Source: Cytophagaceae bacterium (GTDB lineage: Bacteria > Bacteroidota > Bacteroidia > Cytophagales > Spirosomataceae). From it: DNA of 46,631 nt. The translations under genes and the position numbers were made by a program. Each line of letters opens with the position of its first letter. Within the stretch, counting starts at the first letter, position 1. The notes under the pieces are model-generated. The model had not been told where the DNA came from. It did no database searches and worked only from the letters and a program-made list of their open reading frames with translations. Below are positions 35,412-44,445 of the stretch, piece by piece. Location of the stretch: NCBI GenBank assembly GCA_017984215.1, contig JAGOAA010000012.1:3803-50433 (forward strand). Reading direction: 5' to 3'.

Positions 35412-37673
35412 ATGAATTTTAGGTTTCCCTTTAAATGCTTGCTTGGTTTATGTTGTCTGTTACCACTATCCTTGTGGGCACAGCAAGATGCGCCCATTCA
35501 ACTGGGAAGCAAAAAGATTTCTGCCGCGTTATTCGAGAAAGATTACCGTCGTTTATTGGAAAGTGATAGCATTAAGTCAGACAATAAGCAGAAGTTTTTA
35601 TCAGATTACATCGATTATCAATTGAAGATTTTAGCGGCTGAAGATGCTAAAATTCCTCAATCACCAGCATTTCAAGATGAATATCAAAGCTTCCGAAAAG
35701 AGCTTGCTAGTCCATATTTGATTGATGGGGAGAAGTCGGAGGCATTGGTTAAGGAAGCTTATCAGCGGTTGAAATTCGAGAAACAGGTGGGTCATATTTT
35801 GGTCAAATTGCCTCAAAATCCAAGCATTGCCGATACGCTGATTGCTTATCAGAAAATTGATAATATTCGCAAACGTGTTTTGGCAGGTGAAATTTTTGAG
35901 GACTTAGCCAAGAAGTTTTCAGAGGATGATTTATCGGCTTTGAAAGGCGGAAATATTGGTTTTGTGACGAGTTTGCAAACGCAATATGCTTTTGAAAATG
36001 CCGTGTATGCGCTTGAAAAAGGAGGGATCTCTGGAATCGTTCGAACGTCAGCCGGCTATCATTTGATTAAGATTTTAGATGTCCGTCCCAATCAAGGTAA
36101 GATTCGATTGGCGCATATTTTGGTTTCTGTTCCCGTGAATGCGGCTACAAATCTACAAGTGGACGCGAAAAATCGAATTGATCAAGTACAGAAATACCTC
36201 GAAAAAGGGGATGAGTCCTTTGAATTGATTTGTAAGAATTATTCCGAAGATCCTTATTCGAAAGGTCGCGGTGGAGAATTGCGCCGGTGGTATTATTCTT
36301 CGGATTTGTCGGAGGAATTGCAAAGTAAACTGTTCACCATTCAGCGCTTGGGGGATTACACGGAGCCTATTCGAACAAATCTCGGTTGGCAGATATTTAA
36401 ATTATTGGATAAAAAACCTTTATTGAGTTACGATGAAATGGCCGAATATTTGCGCCAAAAAGTTGTAACAGACCCAGAGCGTAGTGCCTTGATTCGTACT
36501 TCATTTATGAAGCGCGTGAAGTCTGAAAATAAAGTTGTGGTTCTAGAAGCAGCGGAGAAGCTCGCATTGGAGCGTTTTGCACAGGACCGGATTGGGGATG
36601 AGTATTATTTGAAAATGCCTTTGTTGCAGGTGTCAGAAAAGACTTGGACGATTCAAGATTTTTATCAGTTTATTGTGGCCCAACAAAAGAAGAAATTAAA
36701 GGCCTTAGGTTATTTGCCTAGTATTACGGAGCGTACTTGGTTGGACGAATTCATCGATATTCATACGTTAGAAGAAGAAGAGAAGAATCTGGAAACAAAG
36801 TATCCTGCCTTTAAAGAGCAGATGCAGGAGTTTTTTGAGGGGAATTTATACAGCAAAATAATTGATCAGGAGATCTTTGAGAAGTCATTGGACAGCTTGC
36901 GCCAACTAGCTTATTTTCAGTCGCATGCAGCTCAATTTACGATGCCTGCTCGCATAAAGGCTAAAATTATTGACGCTGATACACCCAAGACCTTAGCAGA
37001 TGGTTTGGAACTTTTGGGGAAATCACCCTATCCGATGAATAAGCGATTGCCAGATATTGGTTTTGCTTTAGGACAAGTTGAAATGGTCGATGGAGCCAAT
37101 AAGATTGCGCAAGAATTGTTTATTCTGATGGCTAAAAATCGCGATTATGTGATTGAACTTGCCGGTTATCAGGATGCCAGTGAAGCAGACACCTTGTCTG
37201 AGGCACGTGTCAATTATTTGGTCAAGTATTTAGTCAAAAAAGGAATTAGTGCTGCACGAATCATCGAACGCGTGGAAGGGACTTTGAAACCAGTTTCAAA
37301 GACTGATAAGGCAAAAAATGCGCGCGTCGCCATCAAGTTTTATTCACAATCCATGGAAGATGTGGTTAAGCGCTTTAATGCGATAAAGCCACAGAGTTTA
37401 ATCGCTGAAGAAGGATACTTCATTAAGGGGCAAAATCCGCTTTTGGATGGTATTTCTTGGGAAGTAGGGAAACAAACGAAGGAATTGGAAGGCCGACATA
37501 TTTATTTAGAAATAAGTCAAATGGAGCCTGAGCGTTTAAAGCGTTTTGATGAGTCGCGGAGTTCGATTATTCGCGAATTACAAGCACAATTAGAAAAGGA
37601 TTGGTTAACGAATTTGAAGCAACGCTTTCCCGTGGTTTTACAAACGGAAGAGTTGAATCGCATCATGCAATAG
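35412..37673 (+). CDS. Exported parvulin foldase with two PpiC domains and an OmpA-like insert
   Basis: 753 residues with a signal peptide (about 1-24). The SurA-like N-region is followed by two parvulin domains: about 125-225 (VGHILVKLP ... GGNIGFVTSLQ ... AGYHLIKILDVRP) and about 232-343 (LAHILVSVP ... GGELRRWYYSS ... GWQIFKLLDKKP). A helical region follows, then an OmpA-like segment (about 565-640: VIELAGYQDASEADTLSEARVNYLVKYLV...NARVAIKFYS) keeping the Asp and Arg used for peptidoglycan binding. It ends in a SurA-like helix. It is likely a periplasmic chaperone/PPIase for outer-membrane proteins that also holds the wall. The second foldase gene starts 4 nt later. Confidence 0.88.
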   Translation: MNFRFPFKCLLGLCCLLPLSLWAQQDAPIQLGSKKISAALFEKDYRRLLESDSIKSDNKQKFLSDYIDYQLKILAAEDAKIPQSPAFQDEYQSFRKELASPYLIDGEKSEALVKEAYQRLKFEKQVGHILVKLPQNPSIADTLIAYQKIDNIRKRVLAGEIFEDLAKKFSEDDLSALKGGNIGFVTSLQTQYAFENAVYALEKGGISGIVRTSAGYHLIKILDVRPNQGKIRLAHILVSVPVNAATNLQVDAKNRIDQVQKYLEKGDESFELICKNYSEDPYSKGRGGELRRWYYSSDLSEELQSKLFTIQRLGDYTEPIRTNLGWQIFKLLDKKPLLSYDEMAEYLRQKVVTDPERSALIRTSFMKRVKSENKVVVLEAAEKLALERFAQDRIGDEYYLKMPLLQVSEKTWTIQDFYQFIVAQQKKKLKALGYLPSITERTWLDEFIDIHTLEEEEKNLETKYPAFKEQMQEFFEGNLYSKIIDQEIFEKSLDSLRQLAYFQSHAAQFTMPARIKAKIIDADTPKTLADGLELLGKSPYPMNKRLPDIGFALGQVEMVDGANKIAQELFILMAKNRDYVIELAGYQDASEADTLSEARVNYLVKYLVKKGISAARIIERVEGTLKPVSKTDKAKNARVAIKFYSQSMEDVVKRFNAIKPQSLIAEEGYFIKGQNPLLDGISWEVGKQTKELEGRHIYLEISQMEPERLKRFDESRSSIIRELQAQLEKDWLTNLKQRFPVVLQTEELNRIMQ

Positions 37674-37677
37674 AAAA

Positions 37678-39045
37678 ATGAAATATATGAAATTGAAAGG
37701 GTATTTGTTGGGATTTGTCATGCTTTGTGCAGGAGCAAATGCACAGGCGCAAGAGGCGGAAAAGGGGACATTGATTGATAAAATCATTGCCAAAGTGGAT
37801 AATCATTTTATTCTTAAGTCGGAGGTTGAACAACAATACAGCCAATATTTGACAAGTGGTCAAGCAAATACACCGAATCGTTGTCAGATTTTGGAAGGAT
37901 TGGTTGTCAATAAATTGATGCTAGCCAAGGCTGAAATAGATTCAGTTATTGTAGATGAAAAGCGTATCGATAGTGAATTGAATTCACGTATGGATCAGAT
38001 GGAGGCGCAATATGGTTCTGCCAAAAACATTGTAGAGGCATATGGGCAGTCGATTGTAAATCTTAAAGAAGATTTGCGTTTGTCTTTGAAAGAGCAATTG
38101 ACAGGCCGTAAAATGCAGGAAAAAATCACGAGTGATGTAAAAATTACACCCAAAGAGGTTTCTGCGTTTTTTGCGCGTATCCCGACGGATTCCTTGCCTT
38201 ATTTGCCTTCCGAGGTGGAAGTAGGTCATATCGTACGTTTGGCTCAGCCAAACAAGACGCAAAAAGCGGAGTTGGTGGGTCGATTGATGGATTATCGCCG
38301 TCGCATCGAAAAAGGTGAATCTTTTGAGGACTTAGCGAAATTATATTCGGAAGATTTAGGGAGTGGAAAGCGTGGAGGAGATTTAGGTTTTTCAAAGCGT
38401 GGTCAAATGGTAGCACCTTTTGAGGCGGCTGCGTTAAAACTGAAACCGAATCAATTATCTGATGTAGTAGAATCGGAATTTGGGTATCACTTGATTCAAT
38501 TATTGGCCGTTCGTGGTCAGGAATATCATGCACGTCATATTTTGATTCGTCCGGATTATCAAAAGTTGGATTTGACTGAGCCGACTCACTTTTTGGATAG
38601 TTTGCGTATTGTCATTCAACGTGACTCGTTGACTTTTGATAAAGCGGCACGTGCACATTCAGAAGATAAGTTGACGCAAGATGCGGGAGGATTAATGTTG
38701 GATATGGCATCACGCTCTACGCGTTTGCCATTTGATGGTACGATGGAACCGGGTTTATATTTTTCATTGGATTCCATGAAAGTAGGTACCATCTCGACAC
38801 CAATTCCATATCGAACAGATGATGGGCGTTCTGCCGTTCGTATTTTGTATTACAAGGCGAAATATGCGCCCCATTATGCGAACTTGAAGGATGACTACCA
38901 AAAGATTGCCAACATCGCCTTAACGCGTAAGAAAAACGATGCGATTGAGGAGTGGTTTTTGAAAGCCAAAGAGGATGTGTTCATCTTTATTGATGATGAG
39001 TATTTGGATTGTAAGGTTTTGAGTGGTGGGGTGATTGATAATTAG
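37678..39045 (+). CDS. SurA-like peptidyl-prolyl isomerase
   Basis: 455 residues (ATG 37678; a second ATG at 37687 is possible). A signal peptide (ending NAQAQ) is followed by a SurA N-domain (IDKIIAKVDNHFILKSEVEQQY ... ILEGLVVNKLMLAKAE, about 30-160). The first parvulin domain (about 180-285: VEVGHIVRLAQ, GGDLGFSKRGQMVAPFEAA, FGYHLIQLL) is well formed; a second (about 290-395: YHARHILIRP ... DAGGLMLDMASRS) is weaker. This is the standard periplasmic chaperone for outer-membrane beta-barrels in tandem with the larger paralogue upstream. The TAG stop (39043-39045) is the first triplet of a heptamer array. Confidence 0.92.
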   Translation: MKYMKLKGYLLGFVMLCAGANAQAQEAEKGTLIDKIIAKVDNHFILKSEVEQQYSQYLTSGQANTPNRCQILEGLVVNKLMLAKAEIDSVIVDEKRIDSELNSRMDQMEAQYGSAKNIVEAYGQSIVNLKEDLRLSLKEQLTGRKMQEKITSDVKITPKEVSAFFARIPTDSLPYLPSEVEVGHIVRLAQPNKTQKAELVGRLMDYRRRIEKGESFEDLAKLYSEDLGSGKRGGDLGFSKRGQMVAPFEAAALKLKPNQLSDVVESEFGYHLIQLLAVRGQEYHARHILIRPDYQKLDLTEPTHFLDSLRIVIQRDSLTFDKAARAHSEDKLTQDAGGLMLDMASRSTRLPFDGTMEPGLYFSLDSMKVGTISTPIPYRTDDGRSAVRILYYKAKYAPHYANLKDDYQKIANIALTRKKNDAIEEWFLKAKEDVFIFIDDEYLDCKVLSGGVIDN

Positions 39046-39070
39046 ACTTTGGACTTTAGACTTTAGAGTT
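39043..39070 (+). repeat. Heptamer array (module C), 4 units, starting on the foldase stop codon
   Basis: TAGACTT, TGGACTT, TAGACTT, TAGAGTT in a row with no spacer; the first TAG is the stop of the SurA-like gene. Confidence 0.9.
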
Positions 39071-39083
39071 TTACCTAAATTAG

Positions 39084-39110
39084 AGACGCGAAATATCGCG
39101 TCTTTTTTTT
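39084..39110 (+). terminator. Terminator formed from an A hairpin
   Basis: AGACGCGA (39084-39091), AATA, TCGCGTCT (39096-39103), followed by T to 39110. It is the A module of the repeat family with a U-tract added, placed to end the foldase transcript. A weaker mirror copy (39134-39158, T-run on the minus strand) faces thyA. Confidence 0.8.
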
Positions 39111-39133
39111 GATTATCATTTTGAACGCTTGAA

Positions 39134-39158
39134 ATAAAAAAGACGCTAATATCGTGTC
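39134..39158 (-). terminator. Weak terminator from a decayed A hairpin, facing thyA
   Basis: On the minus strand AGACACGA, TATT, AGCGTCT with mismatches, then six T. It resembles the plus-strand copy at 39084-39110. Confidence 0.5.
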
Positions 39159-39162
39159 TCCA

Positions 39163-39267
39163 CAGTCTAGCGTCTAAAGTCCAAAGTCTAAAGTCTAATG
39201 TCCAAAGTCAAATGTCCAATGTCCAACGTCTAATTTCCAAAGTCTAATGTCCAAAGTCTAACGTCTA
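39163..39267 (-). repeat. Heptamer array (module C), 15 tandem units, ending on the thyA stop codon
   Basis: Exactly fifteen 7-nt units from CAGTCTA (39163-39169) to ACGTCTA (39261-39267), consensus AaGTCYA in plus reading, preceded by the A-to-C junction CCACAGTCTA. The last CTA (39265-39267) read on the minus strand is the TAG stop of thyA. This is the longest array in the window and is inverted relative to the array at 39043-39070. Confidence 0.95.
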
Positions 39268-40059
39268 AATAGCCACCGGCGCCTTAATTCCAGGATAAGG
39301 ATCATAGCCTTCCAAGGTGAAGTCTTCGAATTGGAAATCTAAAATGTCTTTTACGTTTGGATTGATTTTCATCGTTGGCAAAGCGCGAGGAGTTCTCGAT
39401 AATTGCAAGTCAACTTGCTCCATGTGGTTGCTATATAAATGCGTATCTCCACCGGTCCAAACAAAATCTCCTAAGCCTAAGTCACATACTTGGGCAATCA
39501 TCATGGTCAATAAGGCATAAGATGCTATGTTGAAGGGAACACCTAAAAACACATCCGCAGAACGTTGGTATAACTGACATGATAGTTTGCCATCTGCCAC
39601 ATAGAACTGAAAGAATGCATGACAAGGCATTAAAGCCATTTTGGGCAGGTCCGCAACGTTCCAGGCACTGACAATGATCCGACGGGAATCTGGATTTGTT
39701 TTCAGTGTGTGAACAGCTTCTTTGATTTGGTCGATGACAACGCCGTTGGCGCCTTCCCAACTTCTCCACTGCTTGCCATACACAGGCCCTAGGTCACCGT
39801 TTGAATCAGCCCATTCGTTCCAAATGCTGACGTTGTTGTCTGTCAGGTATTGAATATTGGTTTCCCCTTTTAAGAACCATAAAAGTTCGTAAATGATGGA
39901 TTTAAGGTGCGTTTTCTTTGTTGTAACCAAAGGAAAGCCTTCTTCGAGGTTGAAGCGCATTTGGTAGCCAAAAACACTGGTTGTGCCCGTTCCGGTACGA
40001 TCGGATTTAAATGTGCCGTTTTCTTTGATATGCGTCAATAAATCTAAATATGCTTGCAT
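39265..40059 (-). CDS. thyA: Thymidylate synthase
   Basis: 264 residues, standard ThyA length. Nucleophile C146 lies in [12 protein letters not shown]; the phosphate-binding arginines ([23 protein letters not shown]) and the folate-site C-terminus ending APVAI are intact. It methylates dUMP to dTMP using methylene-tetrahydrofolate. It is the last gene of a phoD-osmC-thyA minus-strand unit with 1-nt gaps. The protein ends at its natural C-terminus, and the TAG immediately after belongs to the heptamer array. Confidence 0.97.
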   Translation of the reverse strand: MQAYLDLLTHIKENGTFKSDRTGTGTTSVFGYQMRFNLEEGFPLVTTKKTHLKSIIYELLWFLKGETNIQYLTDNNVSIWNEWADSNGDLGPVYGKQWRSWEGANGVVIDQIKEAVHTLKTNPDSRRIIVSAWNVADLPKMALMPCHAFFQFYVADGKLSCQLYQRSADVFLGVPFNIASYALLTMMIAQVCDLGLGDFVWTGGDTHLYSNHMEQVDLQLSRTPRALPTMKINPNVKDILDFQFEDFTLEGYDPYPGIKAPVAI

Positions 40060-40060
40060 G

Positions 40061-40498
40061 TTAGGCTTCGAAGGTTTCCCCGTTTAAAAGTAATGAATGT
40101 GTAATGGTCGCGCTAGGTTCTAATTGTGCGGTTGCTGAGCAGTATTTGTCCATCGACATTTGGATCGCTTTTAGCGCTTTGTTCCCGTCGATTTGACCTG
40201 ATAATTCAAATTGGATATTGATTTGTCGGAAAGGAGTCTTCTCGGTTCCTTCAATTTTCTCCCGATCTCCTTGCACGCGGATTTGGAAATCTTCCACCAC
40301 TTGGCGTTGCTTCTTTAAGATCAAAATCACATCGATTGCGGTACAGCCGCCCAAACCCATCAACAATAATTCCATGGGACGTGCACCGGCATTATGTCCA
40401 CCAATTCCCTCAGCGGCATCAATGTGCACGGAGATAGGCGAGGAGCCTTTGGCTTCAAAGTGAAAATCTTGATCTAATCGATTTAATACTACTTCCAT
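40061..40498 (-). CDS. OsmC family protein
   Basis: 145 residues of the OsmC/Ohr fold. The peroxidatic Cys is in [13 protein letters not shown] (about 52) and the second Cys in MDKYCSATA (about 118). The family reduces organic hydroperoxides using dithiols; a YhfA-like subtype is also possible. The thiol donor is unknown, but bacillithiol or lipoylated proteins are candidates. Single-nucleotide gaps to phoD-like and thyA genes imply one transcript. Confidence 0.9.
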   Translation of the reverse strand: MEVVLNRLDQDFHFEAKGSSPISVHIDAAEGIGGHNAGARPMELLLMGLGGCTAIDVILILKKQRQVVEDFQIRVQGDREKIEGTEKTPFRQINIQFELSGQIDGNKALKAIQMSMDKYCSATAQLEPSATITHSLLLNGETFEA

Positions 40499-40499
40499 G

Positions 40500-41804
40500 T
40501 TATTTTAATTCAGTGGATTTAATTGCTTTTGTCCATAATACATCGCCTTTGACATTATATAAAGTAATGTTGATTATGCGATCTTTTAATGGCCCTGAAA
40601 CTTCTATTTTAGAAAAGGCACGTTCGGTAATTAAGGTTCCTTCCACGAGTGTTTCGTTGTAGTCTTGCTTAAAAGCGTCTGATTTCCCAGCTGTCATGGG
40701 AGAAACGGTTAAATCATATAAGGGATATGTCCCTGGCCGATTTAATTTATTTAAATCAGAAATGTGGCGATCACCTGTCAAAAATAATACGCCAGGTATG
40801 TTTCTGTTTTTAAGTTCTTTTAATAAATACGTTCGCTCTGCCTCGTAATTTGCCATGTTTTCAAGAATTTTGGCTGGGCTTACGACTTGACCTCCATTGA
40901 CAATGATTTTGAAGCTAGCTTTTGAACTGCTTAATGCATCGAGTAACCATGTCATTTGTTTTTGACCCCAATAGTCTTTGTTGTGGTCATCAATCTCATT
41001 AGGTGCCCGAAACCAGCGGTCATCCATCAAGAAAAACTCAACATCTGCCCATTGAAATTTGCCCGTGATTCCTTCATTTGGAAAAATGTAATTCGGATTT
41101 CCCCAATACATTTTAAACATTTCCAAGGAGGTATATTTCATTGGGAATGAACGATCAGAATCATTCGGACCAAAGTCATGGTCATCCCAAATGGCATAGT
41201 GGTGGACATTGGCCAAGAGCGGTTGCATGGCTTTTGCACTTCGTGTATGATTGTTGCGGTGAATCATCCCTGTGCGGGTATAATCCGGTTCGCGGTAATA
41301 AAAATTATCGCCTCCCCACAGCATGAAATCTGGCTTTTGGGCATGCATTGCGGCATAGACTTCATCTGCTCCGCCGTACGGTCGGCCTGGTCGGTCGGTT
41401 TCCGTTTCATTTACATAATTACACGTCCCAAAAATGAACGAGAATGCCGGAGGATCTTTTCTCCATTGCCAAAGCTCCTGTGTTTGAAATTCGAGTGGGT
41501 AATCAACGTTTATTTTTTTACCATCGACAAGCACTTCATATACGTATTTTTTGCCCATGCTGACTTCATCAGCGATGATTCGCGCGATGAAGGCTTGTGC
41601 TTTTTCGGTTTTGATGGGATCCGTTTGATGCATCGTTTTATCCCCTTTTTCCCAGTAGCGAATACTTACTTGAGCAGCTTTTTCGGTTTGAACCCAAATG
41701 AGGACTTCCTTCATGTCGGAATAGCCTAACATCGGTCCACTTTTAATTTGTGCCGAGACAAACAGCGGTGCAAGCAGGAATAAGGCAATAATTATGCTTT
41801 TCAT
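40500..41804 (-). CDS. Exported PhoD-like alkaline phosphatase/metallophosphoesterase
   Basis: 434 residues with a signal peptide (about 1-18, ending FVSAQ). The N-terminal Ig-like domain (about 22-110) is typical of PhoD. The metallophosphatase core has FIFGTCNY, MLWGGDNFYY, YAIWDDHDFGPNDSD and LTGDRHISDL, supplying the metal-binding Asp, Asn and His residues. PhoD enzymes are Ca/Fe-dependent phosphodiesterase/monoesterases exposed to the periplasm. It is the first gene of the phoD-osmC-thyA unit and is divergent from lysA. Confidence 0.9.
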   Translation of the reverse strand: MKSIIIALFLLAPLFVSAQIKSGPMLGYSDMKEVLIWVQTEKAAQVSIRYWEKGDKTMHQTDPIKTEKAQAFIARIIADEVSMGKKYVYEVLVDGKKINVDYPLEFQTQELWQWRKDPPAFSFIFGTCNYVNETETDRPGRPYGGADEVYAAMHAQKPDFMLWGGDNFYYREPDYTRTGMIHRNNHTRSAKAMQPLLANVHHYAIWDDHDFGPNDSDRSFPMKYTSLEMFKMYWGNPNYIFPNEGITGKFQWADVEFFLMDDRWFRAPNEIDDHNKDYWGQKQMTWLLDALSSSKASFKIIVNGGQVVSPAKILENMANYEAERTYLLKELKNRNIPGVLFLTGDRHISDLNKLNRPGTYPLYDLTVSPMTAGKSDAFKQDYNETLVEGTLITERAFSKIEVSGPLKDRIINITLYNVKGDVLWTKAIKSTELK

Positions 41805-41818
41805 GTTCGTTTGATTAG

Positions 41819-41826
41819 TATCTTTG
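41819..41826 (+). promoter_or_regulatory. TAnnTTTG element for lysA
   Basis: TATCTTTG, 18 nt before the lysA ATG, with a T-rich -33 region (CTTTTC at 41797-41802) but no exact TTTG. Confidence 0.4.
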
Positions 41827-41844
41827 TGGCTTATAAATTTCCCT

Positions 41845-43080
41845 ATGGCATATTATTCAATTCAGAACATTCCTTTAACAGATTTAGCCAATGAATTTGG
41901 TACTCCACTTTATGTATACGATGCCGACAAAATTAGGGAAAAAATCTCGGTTTTGAGAGCTGCATTTGAAGGAATTGATTTGACTATAAAATATGCGGTA
42001 AAGGCTAATACCAATTTAGCTATTTTGCGCTTGATGCGCGCGAATGGTGTTGATATGGACGTTGTGTCTCCACAGGAATTGGAAATGGGTTTGATTGCGG
42101 GTTATGCGGGTGCAAATATTACGTTTACGCCCTCTGGAGTTCATTTTTCAGAGATTGAATATGCCGTTTCGAAAGGTGCGATTGTCAACTTGGATAATCT
42201 GTCGGTCTTAGAAAAATTTGGCCAAACGTATGGTTCATCGCAACCTTGTTTGATTCGTATTAAGCCACATGTTTTTGGTGGGGGAAATGAGAAGATTATG
42301 ACGGCGCATCCAGAATCAAAGTTTGGGATCTCGATTCACCAAAAGTCGGAGATTTTAGCAATTGTTGAAAAATATAAAATCAATGTCATTGGTTTGCACC
42401 AACATACCGGTTCGGATATCAAGGATGGCAAGACTTTTGAACAGGCTGCCTCGGCGCTGTTTGATTTTGCGTATGATTTTAAGGATTTACAAATCATCGA
42501 CTTAGGTGGTGGCTTTAAAGTACCTTATTCACCAGAAGATCCGGGTGTTAATATGAAGGAAGTAGGCCAAATCATGAGTGATGCCTTTCGTGCTTTCTGT
42601 CAAAAATACGGTCGGGAATTGCGCCTTTGGGTCGAGCCAGGTAAGTTTTTGGTCAGTGAATCTGGTACTTTCCTTGCGGAAACGAATGTTGTGAAGCGGG
42701 ACCCTGTGAAAACCTTCGTGGGCATTAATACAGGTTTAAACCATTTGATTCGCCCCATGATGTACGGTTCATACCACTACATTTTTAATGCGTCAAATCA
42801 AGATACTTCGAAGCAAGAAGACTATCGTGTAACAGGTTATATCTGCGAAACCGATACATTCTCATTTGATTACGCGGGTAAACAAAATGAACGATTATTG
42901 AATGAGGTCAAAGAAGGCGACATCATAGCCTTAGCAAATGCCGGTGCCTATGGGTTCACGATGGCTTCACATTATAATTCACGCTTTTTACCTGCCGAGG
43001 TTTTAGTGGATGGGGGAGTCGCGCGTGTGATTCGTCAACGGGAGACGCTGGATGATTTGTTGAGGAATCAGGAAATATAG
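41845..43080 (+). CDS. lysA: Diaminopimelate decarboxylase
   Basis: 411 residues from ATG 41845 (an upstream frame start at 41824 falls in the promoter). PLP-binding K53 is in KYAVKANTN. Other fold-III motifs are GLHQHTGSDI, DLGGGFKVPY, WVEPGKFLV, the substrate-site Cys in ICETDTFSFD, and NAGAYGFTMASHYNSR. It decarboxylates meso-DAP to lysine, the last step of lysine synthesis. It stands alone; hairpin repeats follow its stop. Confidence 0.95.
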   Translation: MAYYSIQNIPLTDLANEFGTPLYVYDADKIREKISVLRAAFEGIDLTIKYAVKANTNLAILRLMRANGVDMDVVSPQELEMGLIAGYAGANITFTPSGVHFSEIEYAVSKGAIVNLDNLSVLEKFGQTYGSSQPCLIRIKPHVFGGGNEKIMTAHPESKFGISIHQKSEILAIVEKYKINVIGLHQHTGSDIKDGKTFEQAASALFDFAYDFKDLQIIDLGGGFKVPYSPEDPGVNMKEVGQIMSDAFRAFCQKYGRELRLWVEPGKFLVSESGTFLAETNVVKRDPVKTFVGINTGLNHLIRPMMYGSYHYIFNASNQDTSKQEDYRVTGYICETDTFSFDYAGKQNERLLNEVKEGDIIALANAGAYGFTMASHYNSRFLPAEVLVDGGVARVIRQRETLDDLLRNQEI

Positions 43081-43093
43081 TAACCTTTCTTAA

Positions 43094-43180
43094 TCCCTAG
43101 GCTGAAGCTTAGGGATAAAAAATAGCCCCAGACTTCAGTCTGGGGACTCGCGAGGTATCGCGTCTCTACTATCCAACGTA
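43094..43180. repeat. Composite repeat B-B-A with a short heptamer remnant, between lysA and the AraC-type gene
   Basis: Hairpins TCCCTAGGCTGAAGCTTAGGGA (22 nt, 43094-43115, one wobble pair) and CCCCAGACTTCAGTCTGGGG (43126-43145) are followed by a truncated A hairpin (CGCGAGGTATCGCG, 43149-43162) with edge TCTCTAC (43163-43169) and TATCCAACGTACA, a decayed heptamer stretch. Here the element does not touch either flanking stop codon. Confidence 0.85.
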
Positions 43181-43198
43181 CACCGCCTAAGCCCAAAT

Positions 43199-44389
43199 TT
43201 ATATTTCAATCGACTTTATATATGCCGATGGAGTAATTCCCACTTGCTCCTTAAATGCATCAATGAATTTCGATCTTGAAGCAAAGCCTGCTTTTGTAGA
43301 AATAGCTTCGATGGTTATTTTTTTAGATTCTCCGGCGTTCATGAGCTCAATGGCATAATCGATGCGGATTTTTTTACGCCATTGACTAAATGTTATACCC
43401 ATTACTGTGTTGAAATACAATGATAATGCTCTTTCGGAAATTTTTAAGTCAAAAGACATTTGGGCTAATGTGAAATCCTTTTTTGTAAAGGGGGATGTTA
43501 GTAAATAGCTTTGTAATTCTTCTTCAATTTCTAAATCGATTTCAATGTGCTTTCTTTTTTTAGGTATAACTGATTTAAATTCATTTATATAGCTTGAATT
43601 CTCTTTGTTTGAGATGAAAGAAACATTGCCATACAGGATTTTGGGAAATAAAAACAAGAAGAAATTTTGCAAGAAAAAGCCGCCACCTGCTACGGCAAAA
43701 TAATGCTGTTTGGAAGTGAAAATTTGGGTATATGCATCACTCTGAAAGTCAAAATTGATTCCTACAACCGTCAACATATGTAATAAACTGTTGCTTGAAA
43801 TGATGAATTGAATTCCACAAAGTAAATAGATCCATCTTTTGAGGATTTTGTGGTTTGTAGTCAATTGCCCTAAAACGGCCTTCGTTTTTCGGGCATGCCA
43901 ATTGAAATAGATGAGCGAAAATATGCAATATGCAACTAAGTGTAAAGTCCTTGAAACGAGTATAAATTCAAACGATACAAATTGGAAATCTAGACTATAT
44001 TTCTCAGTTACATTGATAATTTCGTGGGCGATTTTGGCTTTTTGATCAAAAGGAAGCGTGGTGTAGGGTAAGCAATTAATGAGAATGAAAACAGCCGGTA
44101 TAAGATGTAATAAGTCTAATTTTTCTAGTCTATGATTGTCTGTTACCATGGTTTTTACATAGTAAAACAACAAGGGGCCTAACAAATAGGATAGAGGTAG
44201 AAAATGCACAAAACAAATTCCCTCCCAAAATGGGTCTTGTGTGTAATGTAAGCCATAATAGATCAATACAACCACATTACAGCATAAGAAGAAGAGGGCT
44301 AAAAATGCATTCGATCTATTTAATGAACTCAAATAATAAATTAGAATAAAGGAAGTGAATATTCCGAATAAGGGGAAAATGATGCCCAT
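43199..44389 (-). CDS. AraC family regulator with N-terminal membrane domain
   Basis: 396 residues. About six or seven hydrophobic helices occupy residues 1-260, followed by a linker rich in Lys/Glu (about 270-290) and an AraC-type double HTH (about 295-396: FTLAQMSFDLKISERALSLYFNTVMGITFSQW and ITIEAISTKAGFASRSKFIDAFKEQVGITPSAY). This architecture is common in Bacteroidota and suggests a membrane sensor that binds DNA directly. By eye the gene is richer in A and T than its neighbours. It is divergent from the NTF2-like gene, its likely target, with inverted repeats between them. Confidence 0.88.
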   Translation of the reverse strand: MGIIFPLFGIFTSFILIYYLSSLNRSNAFLALFFLCCNVVVLIYYGLHYTQDPFWEGICFVHFLPLSYLLGPLLFYYVKTMVTDNHRLEKLDLLHLIPAVFILINCLPYTTLPFDQKAKIAHEIINVTEKYSLDFQFVSFEFILVSRTLHLVAYCIFSLIYFNWHARKTKAVLGQLTTNHKILKRWIYLLCGIQFIISSNSLLHMLTVVGINFDFQSDAYTQIFTSKQHYFAVAGGGFFLQNFFLFLFPKILYGNVSFISNKENSSYINEFKSVIPKKRKHIEIDLEIEEELQSYLLTSPFTKKDFTLAQMSFDLKISERALSLYFNTVMGITFSQWRKKIRIDYAIELMNAGESKKITIEAISTKAGFASRSKFIDAFKEQVGITPSAYIKSIEI

Positions 44390-44445
44390 GATGAATTAGG
44401 TTTTTCGCTTAAAGTTTCAAGATAATTAATATTGATAAAGTATCA

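Noticed and set aside
38144-38533. 129-codon open frame on the minus strand
   Set aside because: Antisense to the well-supported SurA-like gene; no recognisable domain.
39163-39267. Possible CRISPR array
   Set aside because: Units are 7 nt with no unique spacers and no cas genes occur nearby; it is a simple tandem heptamer array.
41178-41729. 183-codon open frame on the plus strand
   Set aside because: It lies wholly antisense to the PhoD-like gene, whose motifs and signal peptide are intact, and the translation matches no family.
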